Assembly: GCA_035771165.1 (NCBI GenBank)
Contig: JAWNZC010000321.1
Coordinates: 2,765,501 to 2,829,500, forward strand
DNA: 64,000 bases
Reading direction: 5' to 3'
DNA from: Paragorgia papillata
Lineage: Eukaryota; Cnidaria; Anthozoa; Scleralcyonacea; Coralliidae
Below the pieces are notes generated by a model. It had not been told where the DNA came from and did no database searches. It was given only the letters and a program-made list of their open reading frames with translations. Each line of letters begins with the position of its first letter. Positions within the stretch are counted from its first letter, which is position 1. Shown here piece after piece: positions 45,184-57,304 of this stretch. The position numbers and the translations under genes are program-made.

Positions 45184-45485
45184 GTTCTTTCCCACGCGAC
45201 CTTGCAATATTGATAGCAACATTGCAATATTGATAGTGACATTGCACTTAGCAAGTTGCTAAAAATTCGCATTTTAAATATCAAACTTCACATAATATGA
45301 AGTTCAAATGAAAGTCAGAACCACTAACTCTAAGTAAACTTAACATTATGTGAAGTTTGATATTTAAAGTCTGAATTTTTAGCAACTTGCCAAGGAGTCA
45401 CCATGTATCATTAGCTAGTCAACATTGCAATGTTGCTGTCAACATTGCAATGTTGCTGTCAATATTGCAAGGTTGTGTGGTAAAG
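45184..45485. mobile_element. foldback MITE, copy 1 (aagttgctaaaaattc)
   Basis: Outer ends gttctttcccacgcgacctt and (inverse) ctttaccacacaacctt. Nested inner pairs are agcaagttgctaaaaattcg with its inverse, and atatcaaacttcacataata with its inverse. It is the inverted counterpart of 52791-53074. Identity between the copies extends at least 14 bases beyond one end (cagtcaaaccggat). Confidence 0.83.
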
Positions 45486-48400
45486 ATATATAAGTGTTGC
45501 AAAAAATGTGTAATTGAGAACAATTCAGTTGTTTGTTGCAACTCTTTCTGTTCTTGTTAAAAAAAAACCAATATAACATGATCAAAGACAGCAAAGCAAA
45601 ATCGTGTTTGCAGTAGGTCAATAGACCTTTCCACATGAAGTGAATGGATCATGTCCTCTTTCTTTTTGACAAATCTGATCGGATAATGTCCAAAGTTGTT
45701 GGAAGTTTTGGATGTCCAAAGTTTTGCAAGAGCCAATCAAATCTCCCAATGCCTTACCCATGCACTTTGTGTGGAAAGGTCAATTTGTCTAGTGCACAGT
45801 TTTACTATATGCCTCCTCAGTAAACTTTATTCTTTGAAAATATTTCATTAAAATTTGGTTTTGCCCAAAAATCTTCTTTTCCCAAAATTTCTTTTCATTG
45901 AAAATCTCACTTCATTGAGAAAATAAATATCCTCCAAATCTTCATTTTTTAAAACGACATCACAAGATTGTATAAATTCCAAGAATGATTGCAAAAATAC
46001 TGACAGTATGACCTCCCAAGAACTCTATTAGTGGGCTCAAATTAGCATATAAACTAGCCAGAACCCTGTGTTTGATGAAAAAGATTTCCATAAAATAAGA
46101 AATAGTTGCTCAAAAGAGATTTCAATCACATGTATTAGTATCTCAAATGTACATTAGATGAAAAGAAGAAAAGTGTTGTCATATCACAATACAATATCAG
46201 TAACTTAACATTTCCTTTGTTGATATATAGCAAGGATCTTATTTACAGCTGTAAGGTTAACCAAAGCCCCATTGCACGTGTACTGATTTCATTTCTCTGA
46301 TGTCATATTACATGTTAACATCTACAGTATATTTGTTGAATTTATAATTAGAATCTTTATTCCAATACTGGATCTGGAAATGATTATTCCTAGTTAATTA
46401 GCATTACATTTTTTTGTTTGCTTTTTCAAGTCAACTTATTATGTTGCATTGTCCAATCTCCCTTATAAAATCACAATTATAAAGTATTATGTTACTTCCA
46501 CATGGGATATGGCTCAATTCTATAAATAGCTGAATTAATCTAGATATTTGACAAATTACTGAACTACGCTATCTAGATATTTAATTGGCTGCAATAAACT
46601 GGTTTGGCTCTATGTATTACAGCCAGTAATTTCCAGAAAGGAGTCATGAGATACATCTTATGTAGATTCATGTGCATATTGAAGACATGAATATGTCTAA
46701 GCCATAAGGAATTGAACAATAGAATGACATTTTCAAGATCATCCCATCACAACCACAACCTTTGTTTTTAGTACTTCACAGATCCAATGGTAACAGTATA
46801 CAGTTGACTATGCAGCCATATGGTTTGTCTCTTACAAACAAACAAACAGATAGAATATCATAATCAGTTATAGATTCAGCAATGAAAGAGTTCTACAAGG
46901 CAATTAAAATTATATTTTTCATAAAGTGTTTTTAGCAGTAAGCATCCTTTTCATAAACTGTAACATATTGCAGCCCTCTACCTGTGGTTTTAATATGATT
47001 TGAATTAAATAGAGAAAGTATGAAATTATTGACATTGCTACATAATCTGAGATGCATTACTCATGCATATTTGAGATGATTTTAGAAATAAATGTGGATA
47101 TTTTATGATTTTAAGTAGGAATTCAATTCATTTCTTAAATTATCTTGACCCCCAGAACCTGATTTGCTGTAACTAATACCACTAATTTCAAGCTTTTATC
47201 TTTAAGTTAACATAATAACATTCAGCAATACAGTGCCAAATTTCATATCAACAATCTCAGAAATCTTGTGTGTTAGTTTGATATAACTCAGTCTTGTTTA
47301 CTACATGCATTATGTTCTAAGAGAGCATCAAGCTGGCTTATAGTATATATATACGAGTCTGCTTTACTTTAAAAAAAAACATTGCTGTCAAAAAATGTCA
47401 ACAAATTTTTTTAGCTTGATTTATTGTTTGTAGAATACAAAGAAGAATAAATGCATAGAACAATCTGTGCATTACACCATTTCTTGCTAGGGTGCTTCAA
47501 CTCTTCAACAACTATACTGATCACAGAACACAAGAAGCAAAAAAATTCAAGATCTGAGATGAAAGAAGATGGGAAATGTAAACAGCATTCATTATTTGAT
47601 CTGGTTTAATTTAATAACTTCGCCATGTAGGATACAACTGTCACTGGGCAAAGTAATAAAACAGCAAGGTTGAACTTGTATACAAACAACATCTCCACAC
47701 ACAGATACATGTTTTTTTCATCATTCCTATCATGGTAAATTGTTGATCTAAAAAAGACTTCACGCCACATTTACAATGTACGCATTTGAAAAGTGTCAAT
47801 TCTCCGGCTAAGCCGAGGTATTATCTGATCAAACCAAGGAACGGAAATGATTAAAAGAAGGTCTAGATTACTAATTTGATCGCTATTTCACTGAGAAATC
47901 TAAAAATCCTTAGCAACTGTCATTGTGCTGAGAATCATCACAATGGTAGTAAATTTCAGATGTTCCTGCTAAACAAATGACACTAGAGCGGAATAGAAAG
48001 AAAGATAAATATCTGAGGTGTTTAAAAAAGATATTCGGAAGGATTAAAGAAGTAGCGGGCGCCAAGCATTCGCAACGACAACTTTGTTCGACTTGGACCT
48101 ACTGTTACGGCACAGGAAGTCTAAAATAAACCTAATTCACTGAAAATATATGTTAATGGTCACAGAACAATCTGAGTGCTGAAAACTTTATATAAAGTTC
48201 AATTGTGGATGTTAAAAGAGAAGCTTTATGAAACATTACGCGAAATATTATAATCGTAAAGAAGCTTGGAATGTAACTATGCGAACGAACGGTTTATATT
48301 GTAGGCGTCTTACTTTCGAGTGTATTTAATTCATCTTGATAAGGCAAGTTTTTGCAGTTCAGCTGGTTTATTTCGTCTTCATACTAAGCTTATTTACAAA

Positions 48401-49649
48401 CATGCACACAGGGTAACTGCTGTTGTAGGGTTTACCACCAAGAGCGAAATACGAGTAAAGGTTTCGAGTATCGCCATCAGGCAGGCTGTTGTTTTTCTTG
48501 TCTTTAAAATGAAATAAAACATTGAGAGAACAACAATCTTAAAGTATTTCAGTGCTTAAAGAAAAGACAATCACCAACGGAAACAATTCGGTTGTACAGT
48601 ATAAAAATATCGAATTCTGACATCTTGTTCTTTTGGCGACGGCTTTCAAGTGTTCTTGTCAAAACACATATGCAAACAGAACCCGGGCAATACAATCGAA
48701 GGGAAAACATTGAAACTGAAACTCGATGAGAAGTCAATGGTGACAGAAAAGAAGGTAAAGTACTCTTCTCTACTGTTTGTTATCCATTCACGCCGACATG
48801 TAAACTCTTGCGGGTCTTTGATTGGAAATGCCCCCACAATGACCAATTTAACCTTTCGTTCTACTTCACAAGGCAATTTCCACCATGCATTTTGGAGGAG
48901 CTAGACTTGGTGTCTCGAAGGCTGTTAAGAAAACTCTTAGTAAAACGAAGCTGGGGAGTTGTGCGGACAAGATAGGAAGATAAATAGTCAATTAGATAGA
49001 AATAAGAAGCCATCGTTGGGACATGGTGGCGTCAAGAGAGATATAGTGGGCTGGCAAGCGTATTCAGATCTCATGGCGGGTGCTTAGCTATAAACAAATT
49101 GGAAACAAAAATAACACGCTGAAATCAAATACAATCCGCGTAGGGAGAACTTATGTATGTTTTTCGCCGCACATCTCTCATCGAAACAACGAAATATGTG
49201 ATAAAGTGCTAAATTATACTGCGGCCTTGCATTCCTCTATTCAACATATAATCTTTGCTATTATTTCTTCCTAAAATATCGGGAATTATAAAGGTTCCCG
49301 GCAATTATTCAATCAAGTTAGTGTTTAAGGTATTTCTCACTTATCCTGTGTTTAGAATCAACGGCTATTGATCAGCCTAGTGAACGTGAGCATGCAGACG
49401 CTATTTGAAGATAAGCTTCGACTAAAAGCGTTGGTGAGCAATTGGTACAAAAGATGCAAAGAATGCAGCCATCTGGGGGAAAAACGAGAAATGATCGACA
49501 TGTCGATGCCAACAACAATAATGTTGTTCAACTGTCTTTAAACCAAAACACGTTCATCGTTTTAAGAAGCCGCTTTCGTGCGCAGAATAGAAACAAACGA
49601 CGAATGAAATAAATATAAAAGAGTAAACATAAATGAGATATGAACTTAC

Positions 49650-50204
49650 TCTAGCAGCCGCAGTTGGCGGGTCAACTCGAGCCTTATATTCAAGAAGCAA
49701 CTTGACACACATCGAATGTCCATGTCTTGCAGCAAAATGTAATGGTCTCCATCCTCCTGAAGCAATTGCATCTACATTACTACCACTTTGTAAAAGTTTC
49801 TCTAAACAATCCTTATGGCCGTTTCTCGCGGCATAGTGAAGTGCAGTCATTTGATCTGTTGATACGTTATTTGGATCAGCCCCGTAGTTTAAAAGCATTA
49901 TCAAGCAATCCGTATATCCACGCTCGGCCGCTTCCATCAGAGGAGTTCGACGATCATACGAAGCTATATTAACACGAGCGTTATGTTCTAGTAAGATCCG
50001 AACACATGAATATTGTCCATTTCTTGCGGCATGATGTAAAGCCGACTTGCCATACATCGTAAAACCATCTACGAAAGCGCCTGCTTTCAATAAATTCTTC
50101 AAATCCCTTTCACAACCTTTGTTAGCGGCAGTTGCCAAACGAGCGAGTAAATCGTCTTCACTCATGTCTATTCTTTCACAATTTCGACTTTGGTTCGTTC
50201 CCAT
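49650..50204 (-). CDS. ASB-type ankyrin/SOCS-box protein, exon 1 (start)
   Basis: 185 codons from the ATG at 50204 to a consensus donor (AGA/GTAAGT). Five ankyrin units follow a short leader, for example YGKSALHHAARNGQYSCVRI, RRTPLMEAAERGYTDCLIML, MTALHYAARNGHKDCLEKLL and GWRPLHFAARHGHSMCVKLL. The three exons (555, 167 and 373 nt) join without phase conflict to 1095 nt, encoding 364 residues with about eight ankyrin units and a SOCS box. That is an ordinary size for an ASB protein. Expected role: cytoplasmic substrate receptor of an Elongin B/C-Cullin-5 E3 ligase; the substrate is unknown. The N-terminal MGTNQS could be myristoylated (Gly2 with Ser6), which is an inference. Confidence 0.9.
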
Positions 50205-51109
50205 ATCTTATTCACTCCACAGTGGACAAGATGTGCGTTGAAGACTTCAACCGACATCTACGACATCTTGGCTCCTTCTTTCGAGTGCCAGAGCCAAAAG
50301 TCTAGACGATCTTCACGACGGCAGGCCCTGCGGCTCCAGAGCTAGAGATAAAAATTTTTACCCAGGGAGGGGACCCTGGAATACAATAACCACTACTAAG
50401 CACATAAGTTGACGCAACAAGTGAGAAATAAAAGAAAAGTAAGAACCCTTGAGCAATTGCTAGTTATCAGATTAGAAGCATTACAGCATTCCGAAGAGAT
50501 TCTTCAAAATATTCAAATTCACATTGCCTAAACAAATATAATATTGCTCGGTTAACAAGTTAATTTGCACCCAAAATAATTAAAAACGAAATTAATTTTA
50601 CAATCAGCCAGCGTCACACTAGACTGAATGACTCAATAAAATTTTTTTTGTGCTAATATTTACTTTCTCTTATCGCTGTTGTTTTTGTCAAAATTTAGAA
50701 ATATGACCCGTTTCCGGTAGGAAATTGTGAATGGGTGAAGTCTCGAAGACAGTATTCTTAGCTATAGTTTTAACATTTAATACGAGAAGGATAACAACCA
50801 GCAATATTCGAAACAATGCAAGAACACATAAAATAATAATGAAAGATTTACACGTAAATACGCGAAGTCACAAAGCTTGCCGTTTCCTTTTATATGCAAA
50901 GTTGTCAGCCGAACAGACGCCAGGAAGTCGGCGTTTGATGCGGACCAACAGAGATCTAAACTTGAGATATGAGGGGAGGAGGACTCCGCTGGCACAGACT
51001 CAAGAACAGAACGAAGGCTCTTTAGTGATCAGCCAAAGAGGATGTAAAGATTTGGGTCCACAGATTCTGAAATCTTTGTTATGTGTTAACTTGAGAGTTT
51101 TATATTGAC
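50205..51109. promoter_or_regulatory. shared upstream region of two divergent genes
   Basis: About 0.9 kb separates the ASB start (minus) and the start codon at 51110 (plus). It must hold both 5' UTRs and promoters, if no far-upstream exons exist. A 125-codon open frame at 50731-51108 ends just before the 51110 ATG and shows no domain; it is treated as UTR. Confidence 0.5.
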
Positions 51110-51172
51110 ATGGCAGACGACAGAACGTCTGAAGACCTGATCAGACTGCATCAAGGAGTGAAATTAAAGGAG
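51110..51172 (+). CDS. first coding exon of an unrecognised gene
   Basis: The ATG at 51110 opens MADDRTSEDLIRLHQGVKLK plus E, ending at GAG followed by a consensus donor GTAAGT at 51173 (phase 0). The short hydrophilic peptide and strong donor look like a genuine first exon of a gene transcribed away from the ASB gene. No family was recognised from 21 residues. The next exon was not found with certainty. Confidence 0.6.
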
Positions 51173-51765
51173 GTAAGTGTAAGGGTCTTTTAGAAATATT
51201 TTATACAACAGTCAACATGACAACATGTGAGCTACATTTAGTGGGCAATCTTAGATTATTTTTGTTATAAAAAACCTCTTTATAATTGTTTAGAAAGTAT
51301 ACTTAATACAGTTGACAGTTGATGGTTGCTTATTATAATATTTAGGCTTAATTTTCACACTAATCTGTTTTAGGGAGTTAACAGTTCACTGCAGTAGCCA
51401 GTGGCACTGGCAGTAGCCAACGCATGAATGAAAGCATTGACTGCATTGTCATTTAACTGTAGTTGATAGTTTGTAGTAGTGCAGAAAATAGTCTAGATTA
51501 TAGGATGAACAAAGAAAGACTATGAGCTTACATAATTTTATATGAGTCAAACCTATCTACAATCATTCCTCTTGGCTTATACACATAATTATTGTATATA
51601 CTGTACCCAGGGTATTTGAATGGTTGTGAAGGTATGGCTCAGCCCTGGATACACGATTTATTACAGTGGTTAGAAGTTTGACCCAAACCAAGCTATACAT
51701 GTACATCGGTTATAAGTTCATGTCCAATATATATACTTTAATATGCACCAATTCCTGGGTTAAAA

Positions 51766-52003
51766 CACAGAATATAAATACAACAAGAAGTCCAACTCGA
51801 GTGACAACTTGTCTGCATTTCTTCAGGCACGATATTTTACGCCATCCTACGCAATGTCCTACACAATCCTGGCAAGTTCCCCCAGCAGTTTTAGGATGGT
51901 GTAGGATGGTGAGGAATCAGGATGTGTGAGGCAACATGCACGAGGACATAAACTTCAAAGGTTCCGTCACGAGTTGGACTTCTGGTTGTATTTCTATTCT
52001 GTG
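51766..52003. mobile_element. 238-bp MITE, possible imperfect 7-8 bp duplication
   Basis: Ends CACAGAATATAAATACAACA, continuing agaagtccaactcg, with the inverse (cgagttggacttctggttgt, then atttctattctgtg). Flanks ggttaaaa and gttaaga are similar and may be a decayed duplication. Confidence 0.75.
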
Positions 52004-52115
52004 GTTAAGATTATCATTTGTGTTGGGGCCTGGGTTCTACTACAAAGCATAAATTAATTATATGAGTGTCAAGTGATCTCTTAATTTATACTGGTTGTGC
52101 TTTGTGGCCATATTA

Positions 52116-52349
52116 GCGAGGTTCAGATCACAATTCCACTACCGCTACTGCTACCGTAACTGTGGTTAAGCTGATGTAATGTTCATTTTTTCGTTCTGTA
52201 GTCGTAGTTGGTTTTAATCCTGGTATCGTAAAACACTTTCTTTTTGCACTAGGTTTGAGACCTGTGACCATTACTGAACGTAAAAACAATATTTAACATG
52301 CTTAATTATATTTACGGTAGCGGTAGTGGAAGTGTGATCTGAACCTCGC
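52116..52349. mobile_element. TA-flanked MITE, 234 bp
   Basis: Ends GCGAGGTTCAGATCACAATT and GCGAGGTTCAGATCACACTT, with TA on both sides (52114-52115 and 52350-52351). Continues ccactaccgctactgctacc and its inverse. Fits a Tc1/mariner-type MITE. Confidence 0.85.
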
Positions 52350-52790
52350 TATTATTAAACAGACTTCCAGCTCGATCTAGACATGTACATTATAAATTGT
52401 ACAATGCAGTACAATGACAATAAGACTATACAGACAATACAAAGACAATATAGTACATGTATATGTACAGAGAGCTCTTTTAAAGTGATACCAGTATATT
52501 TTCAGAACTTTCTTAACAGCTTTATTGGGAGTTCTGTCCTAGAGCAAAGAATTCAATCTGTCATTGTTAATACTGAAACCTGACTGAAACTACTGTAATT
52601 CTCATATTTGTAGGCATTGAAATCCAACATTGCAACAACTTTGTTGCAGATTATAATTTATTTTTATAAAGAAATTATAAATTCAATACTAGATTATGGA
52701 ATGAAAGAAACTACAATAGAAATTTTTACTTTTGAAAGAAAGGCATGAAAGCTCAATAGTCTATTTTTATTTTCTAGCAATATGTATTAT

Positions 52791-53074
52791 GTTCTTTACC
52801 GCGCGACTGGCAATATTGACAGCAACATTGCAATGTTGACTTGCTAACGATACATGGTGACTCCTTGGCAAGTTGCTAAAAATTCACATTTTAAATACTG
52901 AACTTCATATAACATGAAGTTTACTTAGAGTTAGTTGTTCTGACTTTCAGTAGAACTTCATATTATGTGAAGTTCGATATTTAAAATGCAAATTTTTAGC
53001 AACTTACTAAGTGCAATGTTGCTATCAATATTGCAATGTTGCTATCAATATTGCAAGGTCGCGTGGGAAAGAAC
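52791..53074. mobile_element. foldback MITE, copy 2 (aagttgctaaaaattc)
   Basis: Inverted copy of 45184-45485: gttctttaccgcgcgac left end, gcaaggtcgcgtgggaaagaa right end, with the inner pairs caagttgctaaaaattcaca and acttcatataacatgaagtt. Two tttg-free tandem words tgttgctatcaatattgcaa lie near the right end. Confidence 0.83.
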
Positions 53075-54310
53075 ATCCGGTTTGACTGTAATTATTGATT
53101 TTTCCAGTTCTAATCTATTAAATTATACATACTATAATACAGTAAACTACAATTTATTACATAGTATATGCATACAATTCATGTATCAGTGAAACATATC
53201 ATGCATCTTGTTGGTTCATTCACTTTACTACAGTAGTCTGTATTCCTTATGTTTTCAGCCAAAATGTGTTTTCAAGAAACCTTGCATGGCAATGTTTTGC
53301 TTACCAGATTAACTAGCTAGTAGATAACAATGTCTTGATAAGTTTATACAATATTTATCACTTCAGAATTCTATGAATCAAATAACATTTTACTGGTTAA
53401 CAAACACTTCATATATTTTTACTGTATTACTGTAGCTACTTAAGTAAATGGCTTTCAAGTAATCTGATATTAACCCATTGCTGCCAGGCTGTCTGATAGT
53501 TCTCTTTTTGAGGAATAAGATCATCTGGCATGGGCAAAGTAAAATAATAAAGTAGCCATTTTGGGCTATCCCAGGCAGGAGTGAGTTAAACAAAGTGATA
53601 ATATTGTCAGTTATTTTGAGGAAAAATATAATTTAATGTACTTTTCTCATACTTCCAGTGTGTTTACTCTGTAATACTGTAGTTTTCATGCATTAACAAA
53701 ACAGAACCAGTCTGCACAAGCCAGTAAAATGTTGCTCAATACCCTAGTATATACAATCATGTACATGTACATATAAGCATGAGGTATTTTGTAGTGGACC
53801 GTGATCTAAAAAATTAAATTAAATTAAAGAGGGTTAGGGTTCCTGACAGGGGGCCTGTAGCCCCCCTCTGGCACCACCCCTGCCCTGATGAAGTTCAAAC
53901 TAAAGCCAATGCAAACAATTACATGACATTATAATGTGTGGCCTGAATGACAATCATATATGATATGGAATTGTTTCTGGAAATGGGCCTTTAAGAAATA
54001 TGTACCTTTTTGATATTTTGTTTTTTTTTGACTGATTTTAAAATAATTCAATCTGTATTTTTATTTGCATAATAAAAGTATCTTTGGAACAGGTGTTGAA
54101 TGTGTAGGTATGATGGTGACTGTATTAAAATAATGTTGAAGGTGTTAATTTTTACAATTGGTCATGGTGCAGTTTACTATTAATATGATAATTTATAATT
54201 TTCTTTTTTAAATATTTTTAGCAAAGATGAACAGAAATTAGGAGAACCTCCTTGTTATATTTTAGTAAGTGCATGTAATATGTCAATTCATAAAATAAAA
54301 AGGGGATATT

Positions 54311-54440
54311 ACACAGTGGCTAGAAGATATGGATTTTATGTTCGAGTGGTGAGGACAATATCTCACGAGTGAGCGCAGCGAACGAGTGAGATATTGCTCT
54401 TGCCACTCGAACATAAAATCCATATCTTTGAGCAACCGTG
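54311..54440. repeat. hairpin repeat ending tatggattttatgttcgag
   Basis: gatatggattttatgttcga is inverted at about 54402-54425. The loop side carries tcacgagtgagcgcagcgaa and gagtgagatatt. Outer ends cacagtggct and agcaaccgtg are weakly complementary. Confidence 0.78.
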
Positions 54441-54876
54441 TAATGTTCTATTTATTATATGGACAATGAAATTATGCGTGGAAGTGATGTTGATAAACTG
54501 GGTTGAATGCAAAACTGACTACAACCGCTTGACCTAAAACTTTTAGAAAATCAAATGAAAAATACAACAGCTTCTCCGAATACGTCATTTTACAACAGCT
54601 TCTTCGAATACGTCATTTTCCGTGAAAAACTGAATTAAGAGAAGTTACTGGGTCAGATTTACTTGATTCGAAACTTACGGCAAAAGGCGTAAATTTTGAC
54701 TTGTCGATATATGTCACTCGCGAGCGTTACATACGAGAAATACGCCACTCGGTTCCCGGATGTAGTGAAATATGGATTCTACAAGTGTTTTAGTTGCTAG
54801 TAAAATACTCTTTTCCATATAATAATACAGTATATTAACATTCAAGATAATAGCCCTCCTGTATATATATATATAT

Positions 54877-54965
54877 AACAAAAAAATGGAATCTATTTGT
54901 TTTATACAATACAAAAAGACAACAAAAAAATGGAATCTATTTGTTTTATACAATACAAAAATAGA
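54877..54965. repeat. tandem duplication of about 45 bp
   Basis: Two successive copies of aacaaaaaaatggaatctat followed by ttgttttatacaatacaaaa. Confidence 0.9.
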
Positions 54966-55026
54966 AAAAATTCTTTTTTAACGGACTTATTAAATTTCCG
55001 GGCGAATTTCCGGGGCATTGAAAAAG

Positions 55027-55160
55027 ATAAATCACTTCATCTGACGTGATCCATGATCTATATATAACACTGTATGTTAATTTGCGCTATATAAGTATTA
55101 AATATTATTATATTAAATATTATTATCTATACAAATCTTTTATAGATCATGGTTATCGAC

Positions 55161-55166
<6 letters not shown>
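55027..55166. repeat. palindromic repeat with catgatctata ends, copy 2
   Basis: Inverse of parts of 40540-40870 (cttcatctgacgtgatccat; tatagatcatggttatcgac). Its end runs directly into a TA microsatellite. Confidence 0.6.
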
Positions 55167-55167
<1 letters not shown>

Positions 55168-55234
<67 letters not shown>

Positions 55235-55242
55235 ATATATAT
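55168..55242. repeat. (TA)n microsatellite
   Basis: About 75 bases of nearly pure TA with one tattat interruption. Confidence 0.95.
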
Positions 55243-55760
55243 GCATGTACAACATTAAGAGTAAGTCCTGTATTTGGTCTGACTAAGGGTGCAAAGCAAT
55301 ATGATGGTTATTGTACAGTAATTACAATTTAGTTTAAAAGTTATATTGTTTACAGTAAATAATAAAAATGTAATTGTTACTACCTCTACATTGCTACATG
55401 TGTTGTACACTGTATACCTGTACCTGACTGTCTGTTAAGGGAAATTTTTACTGTCTTATGGTTTGTCATTTGTGTTAAAATACAACACTTTTAAAATTTT
55501 AAAATTTGTGTTAAAGTACAATGTCAAAGAAGAAAGCTGTTTCTGTAACTTACTACGTAAAGTACATTTTGTAGTACATTGTGTGTACATGTACTGTCCT
55601 GACAAAATAGTTCAATTGGAAAATGTGTTGAAATATACAGTTGTAGGCCTTTTCATTTGGTACGCCAGCACATGCGCAAACTCAACTACGCGTGCTATTT
55701 GTCGCACGCGTGAAAGGCCAATGTTCAATCGTTCACCTTGCAATTGTGAAAGTTTCAGTA

Positions 55761-56165
55761 ACGTCACAACGTAAGGCCTCGCAACATAACGTCATGTCTC
55801 ACAACGTAACGCAAGATCTCACAGCGTAACGTATAAGGTCTCACAACGTAACGCAAGGTCTTACAACGTAAGATCAGGTCTCACAACGTAACGTAAGGTC
55901 TCGCAACGTAACGTCAGGTCTCACAACGTAACGCAAGGTTTCACAACGTAACGCAAGATCTCACAGCGTAACGTAAGGTCTCACAACGTAACGCAAGGTC
56001 TCACAGCGTAACGTAAGGTCTCACAGCGTAACGCAAGGTCTTACAACGTAACGTCAGGTCTCACAACGTAAAGTAAGGTCTAACAACGTAACGCAAGGTC
56101 TCACAGCGTAACGCAATATCTCACAACGTAACGTAAGGTTTCACAACGTAAGGTCTTGCAATATA
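55761..56165. repeat. 20-bp minisatellite (ctcacaacgtaacgcaaggt)
   Basis: About 20 units, varying at aac/agc and gta/gca/gtc. The period is the same as the arrays at 41901 and 12573, but the unit differs. Confidence 0.93.
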
Positions 56166-56502
56166 ACGTACATGTATATCGTCTTTAAGCGTAGGCTACT
56201 GTAACAGTTTTCACAGCGTAGTAGATTTTACGTTTCACAACTAAACTAATACGTTAAAGCGAAAGATAACGTCTTAACGTCTCTGCGGTTCATATTTCTG
56301 TGCTGTAATTAATAAGTTTTAACGCACGTGCGATTCGCACATGCAAAATTATTTACGCGTGCGAATTACCGCACACGCGCAGTTTTCCTTACGAAAAGGC
56401 CTATTAATAATACACGTGTATTGTTTAGAAATTATGGCTCTACAGTACATATGGTAATGTTATTTTATTTGATAATATCAATGAATATTATCTGTTTTTC
56501 AG

Positions 56503-56542
56503 TACAATGTTGGACAATGATTTTACAAATACTGGTACCTGG
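56503..56542 (+). CDS. candidate internal exon of the unrecognised gene
   Basis: 40 bases between a good acceptor (tctgtttttcag) and donor (TGG/GTAAGT). One base completes a codon, then TMLDNDFTNTGTW, ending in phase 0, matching the following exon. It is small, but the phase agreement and strong splice sites support it. Confidence 0.55.
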
Positions 56543-56718
56543 GTAAGTACTTTATACAGTATATTATACAGTATACTGTGACTTAATATGACAATATATT
56601 ACAGTATGTACTGCATTAAACTGAGTTTATTTCGTAATTTATACAATCTTTATGTACAGTATGGTACCGTAATCTTATTTTAAATGTATGTACTACTTAA
56701 ATTATAATTATTTTATAG

Positions 56719-56780
56719 GAGCTTATTGAAAATGCATGCAAAGAAGTTGGCAGACGAAAGAGGACACATAATGAGAAATG
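56719..56780 (+). CDS. candidate internal exon of the unrecognised gene
   Basis: 62 bases from acceptor attttatag to a gtaatt donor. It encodes ELIENACKEVGRRKRTHNEK and continues TG.. in phase 2. Basic stretch GRRKR. Contiguous in phase with the preceding candidate. No domain recognised, and no following exon was settled. Confidence 0.55.
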
Positions 56781-57304
56781 GTAATTTATTCTAAATTAAG
56801 ATATTCTGCTAGACTGGTATCATGTCAGGTGTCTTTCAACAAAATTTTGTCTTGTAACTAGGGTTGCAAAAAGACCTACTTATTCTGCGAATCAATATGC
56901 ACAGTATTGTAAATACCCTTTTTTTGTAAGAAAAGCTACACGCATTCACGGTACATGTATATTTTAAAAAAAGGTTGAAAACACAGCACATTTTAAAATG
57001 ATCCCTGATATGCAGGTCAATTCTTGCCAATTTGAAACAGGTGTTTTAAAAGGTAGGGTTGTTTTTAAAGAGAATGTTTGTCATCTTTAATGCATGCAAC
57101 TGGTCATTTTATATTTTTTGATAATATATTTTGGCAATATGAACTACAGATACAATTATTACTTACAAAGACTAAGTTAATTTTTGGCTTTTATAATGTC
57201 ACACTTTCTTGAACAATTTACATGTACATGTAGGTTTTACTGTATATAAATCGACGTTTTACATCTGAAGTTAAAGTAAAAATACTGCGGAATGCCAATA
57301 AGTA

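Larger units (their letters stand above)
43254..49649 (-). other. ASB intron 1 (about 6.4 kb)
   Basis: It holds MITEs at 43971-44196, 44350-44672 and 45184-45485. The stretch 45490-49640 shows no gene or clear element, only AT-rich intron sequence. Confidence 0.65.
51173..56502 (+). other. putative intron region of the unrecognised gene
   Basis: It holds several MITEs and two satellite tracts. An acceptor/donor-bounded segment at 54222-54264 (after tatttttag, before gtaagt) looks exon-like. Its only fully open frame does not match the phase of either neighbouring exon, so it is not called. Confidence 0.4.

Noticed and set aside
54222..54264. Exon-like segment between a good acceptor and donor
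   Set aside because: Its only fully open frame enters in phase 2 and leaves in phase 0, which matches neither 51172 (phase 0) nor 56503 (needs phase 2). Left uncalled.
55046..55258. 70-codon frame with a YIYIYI tract
   Set aside because: By-product of the (TA)n microsatellite.
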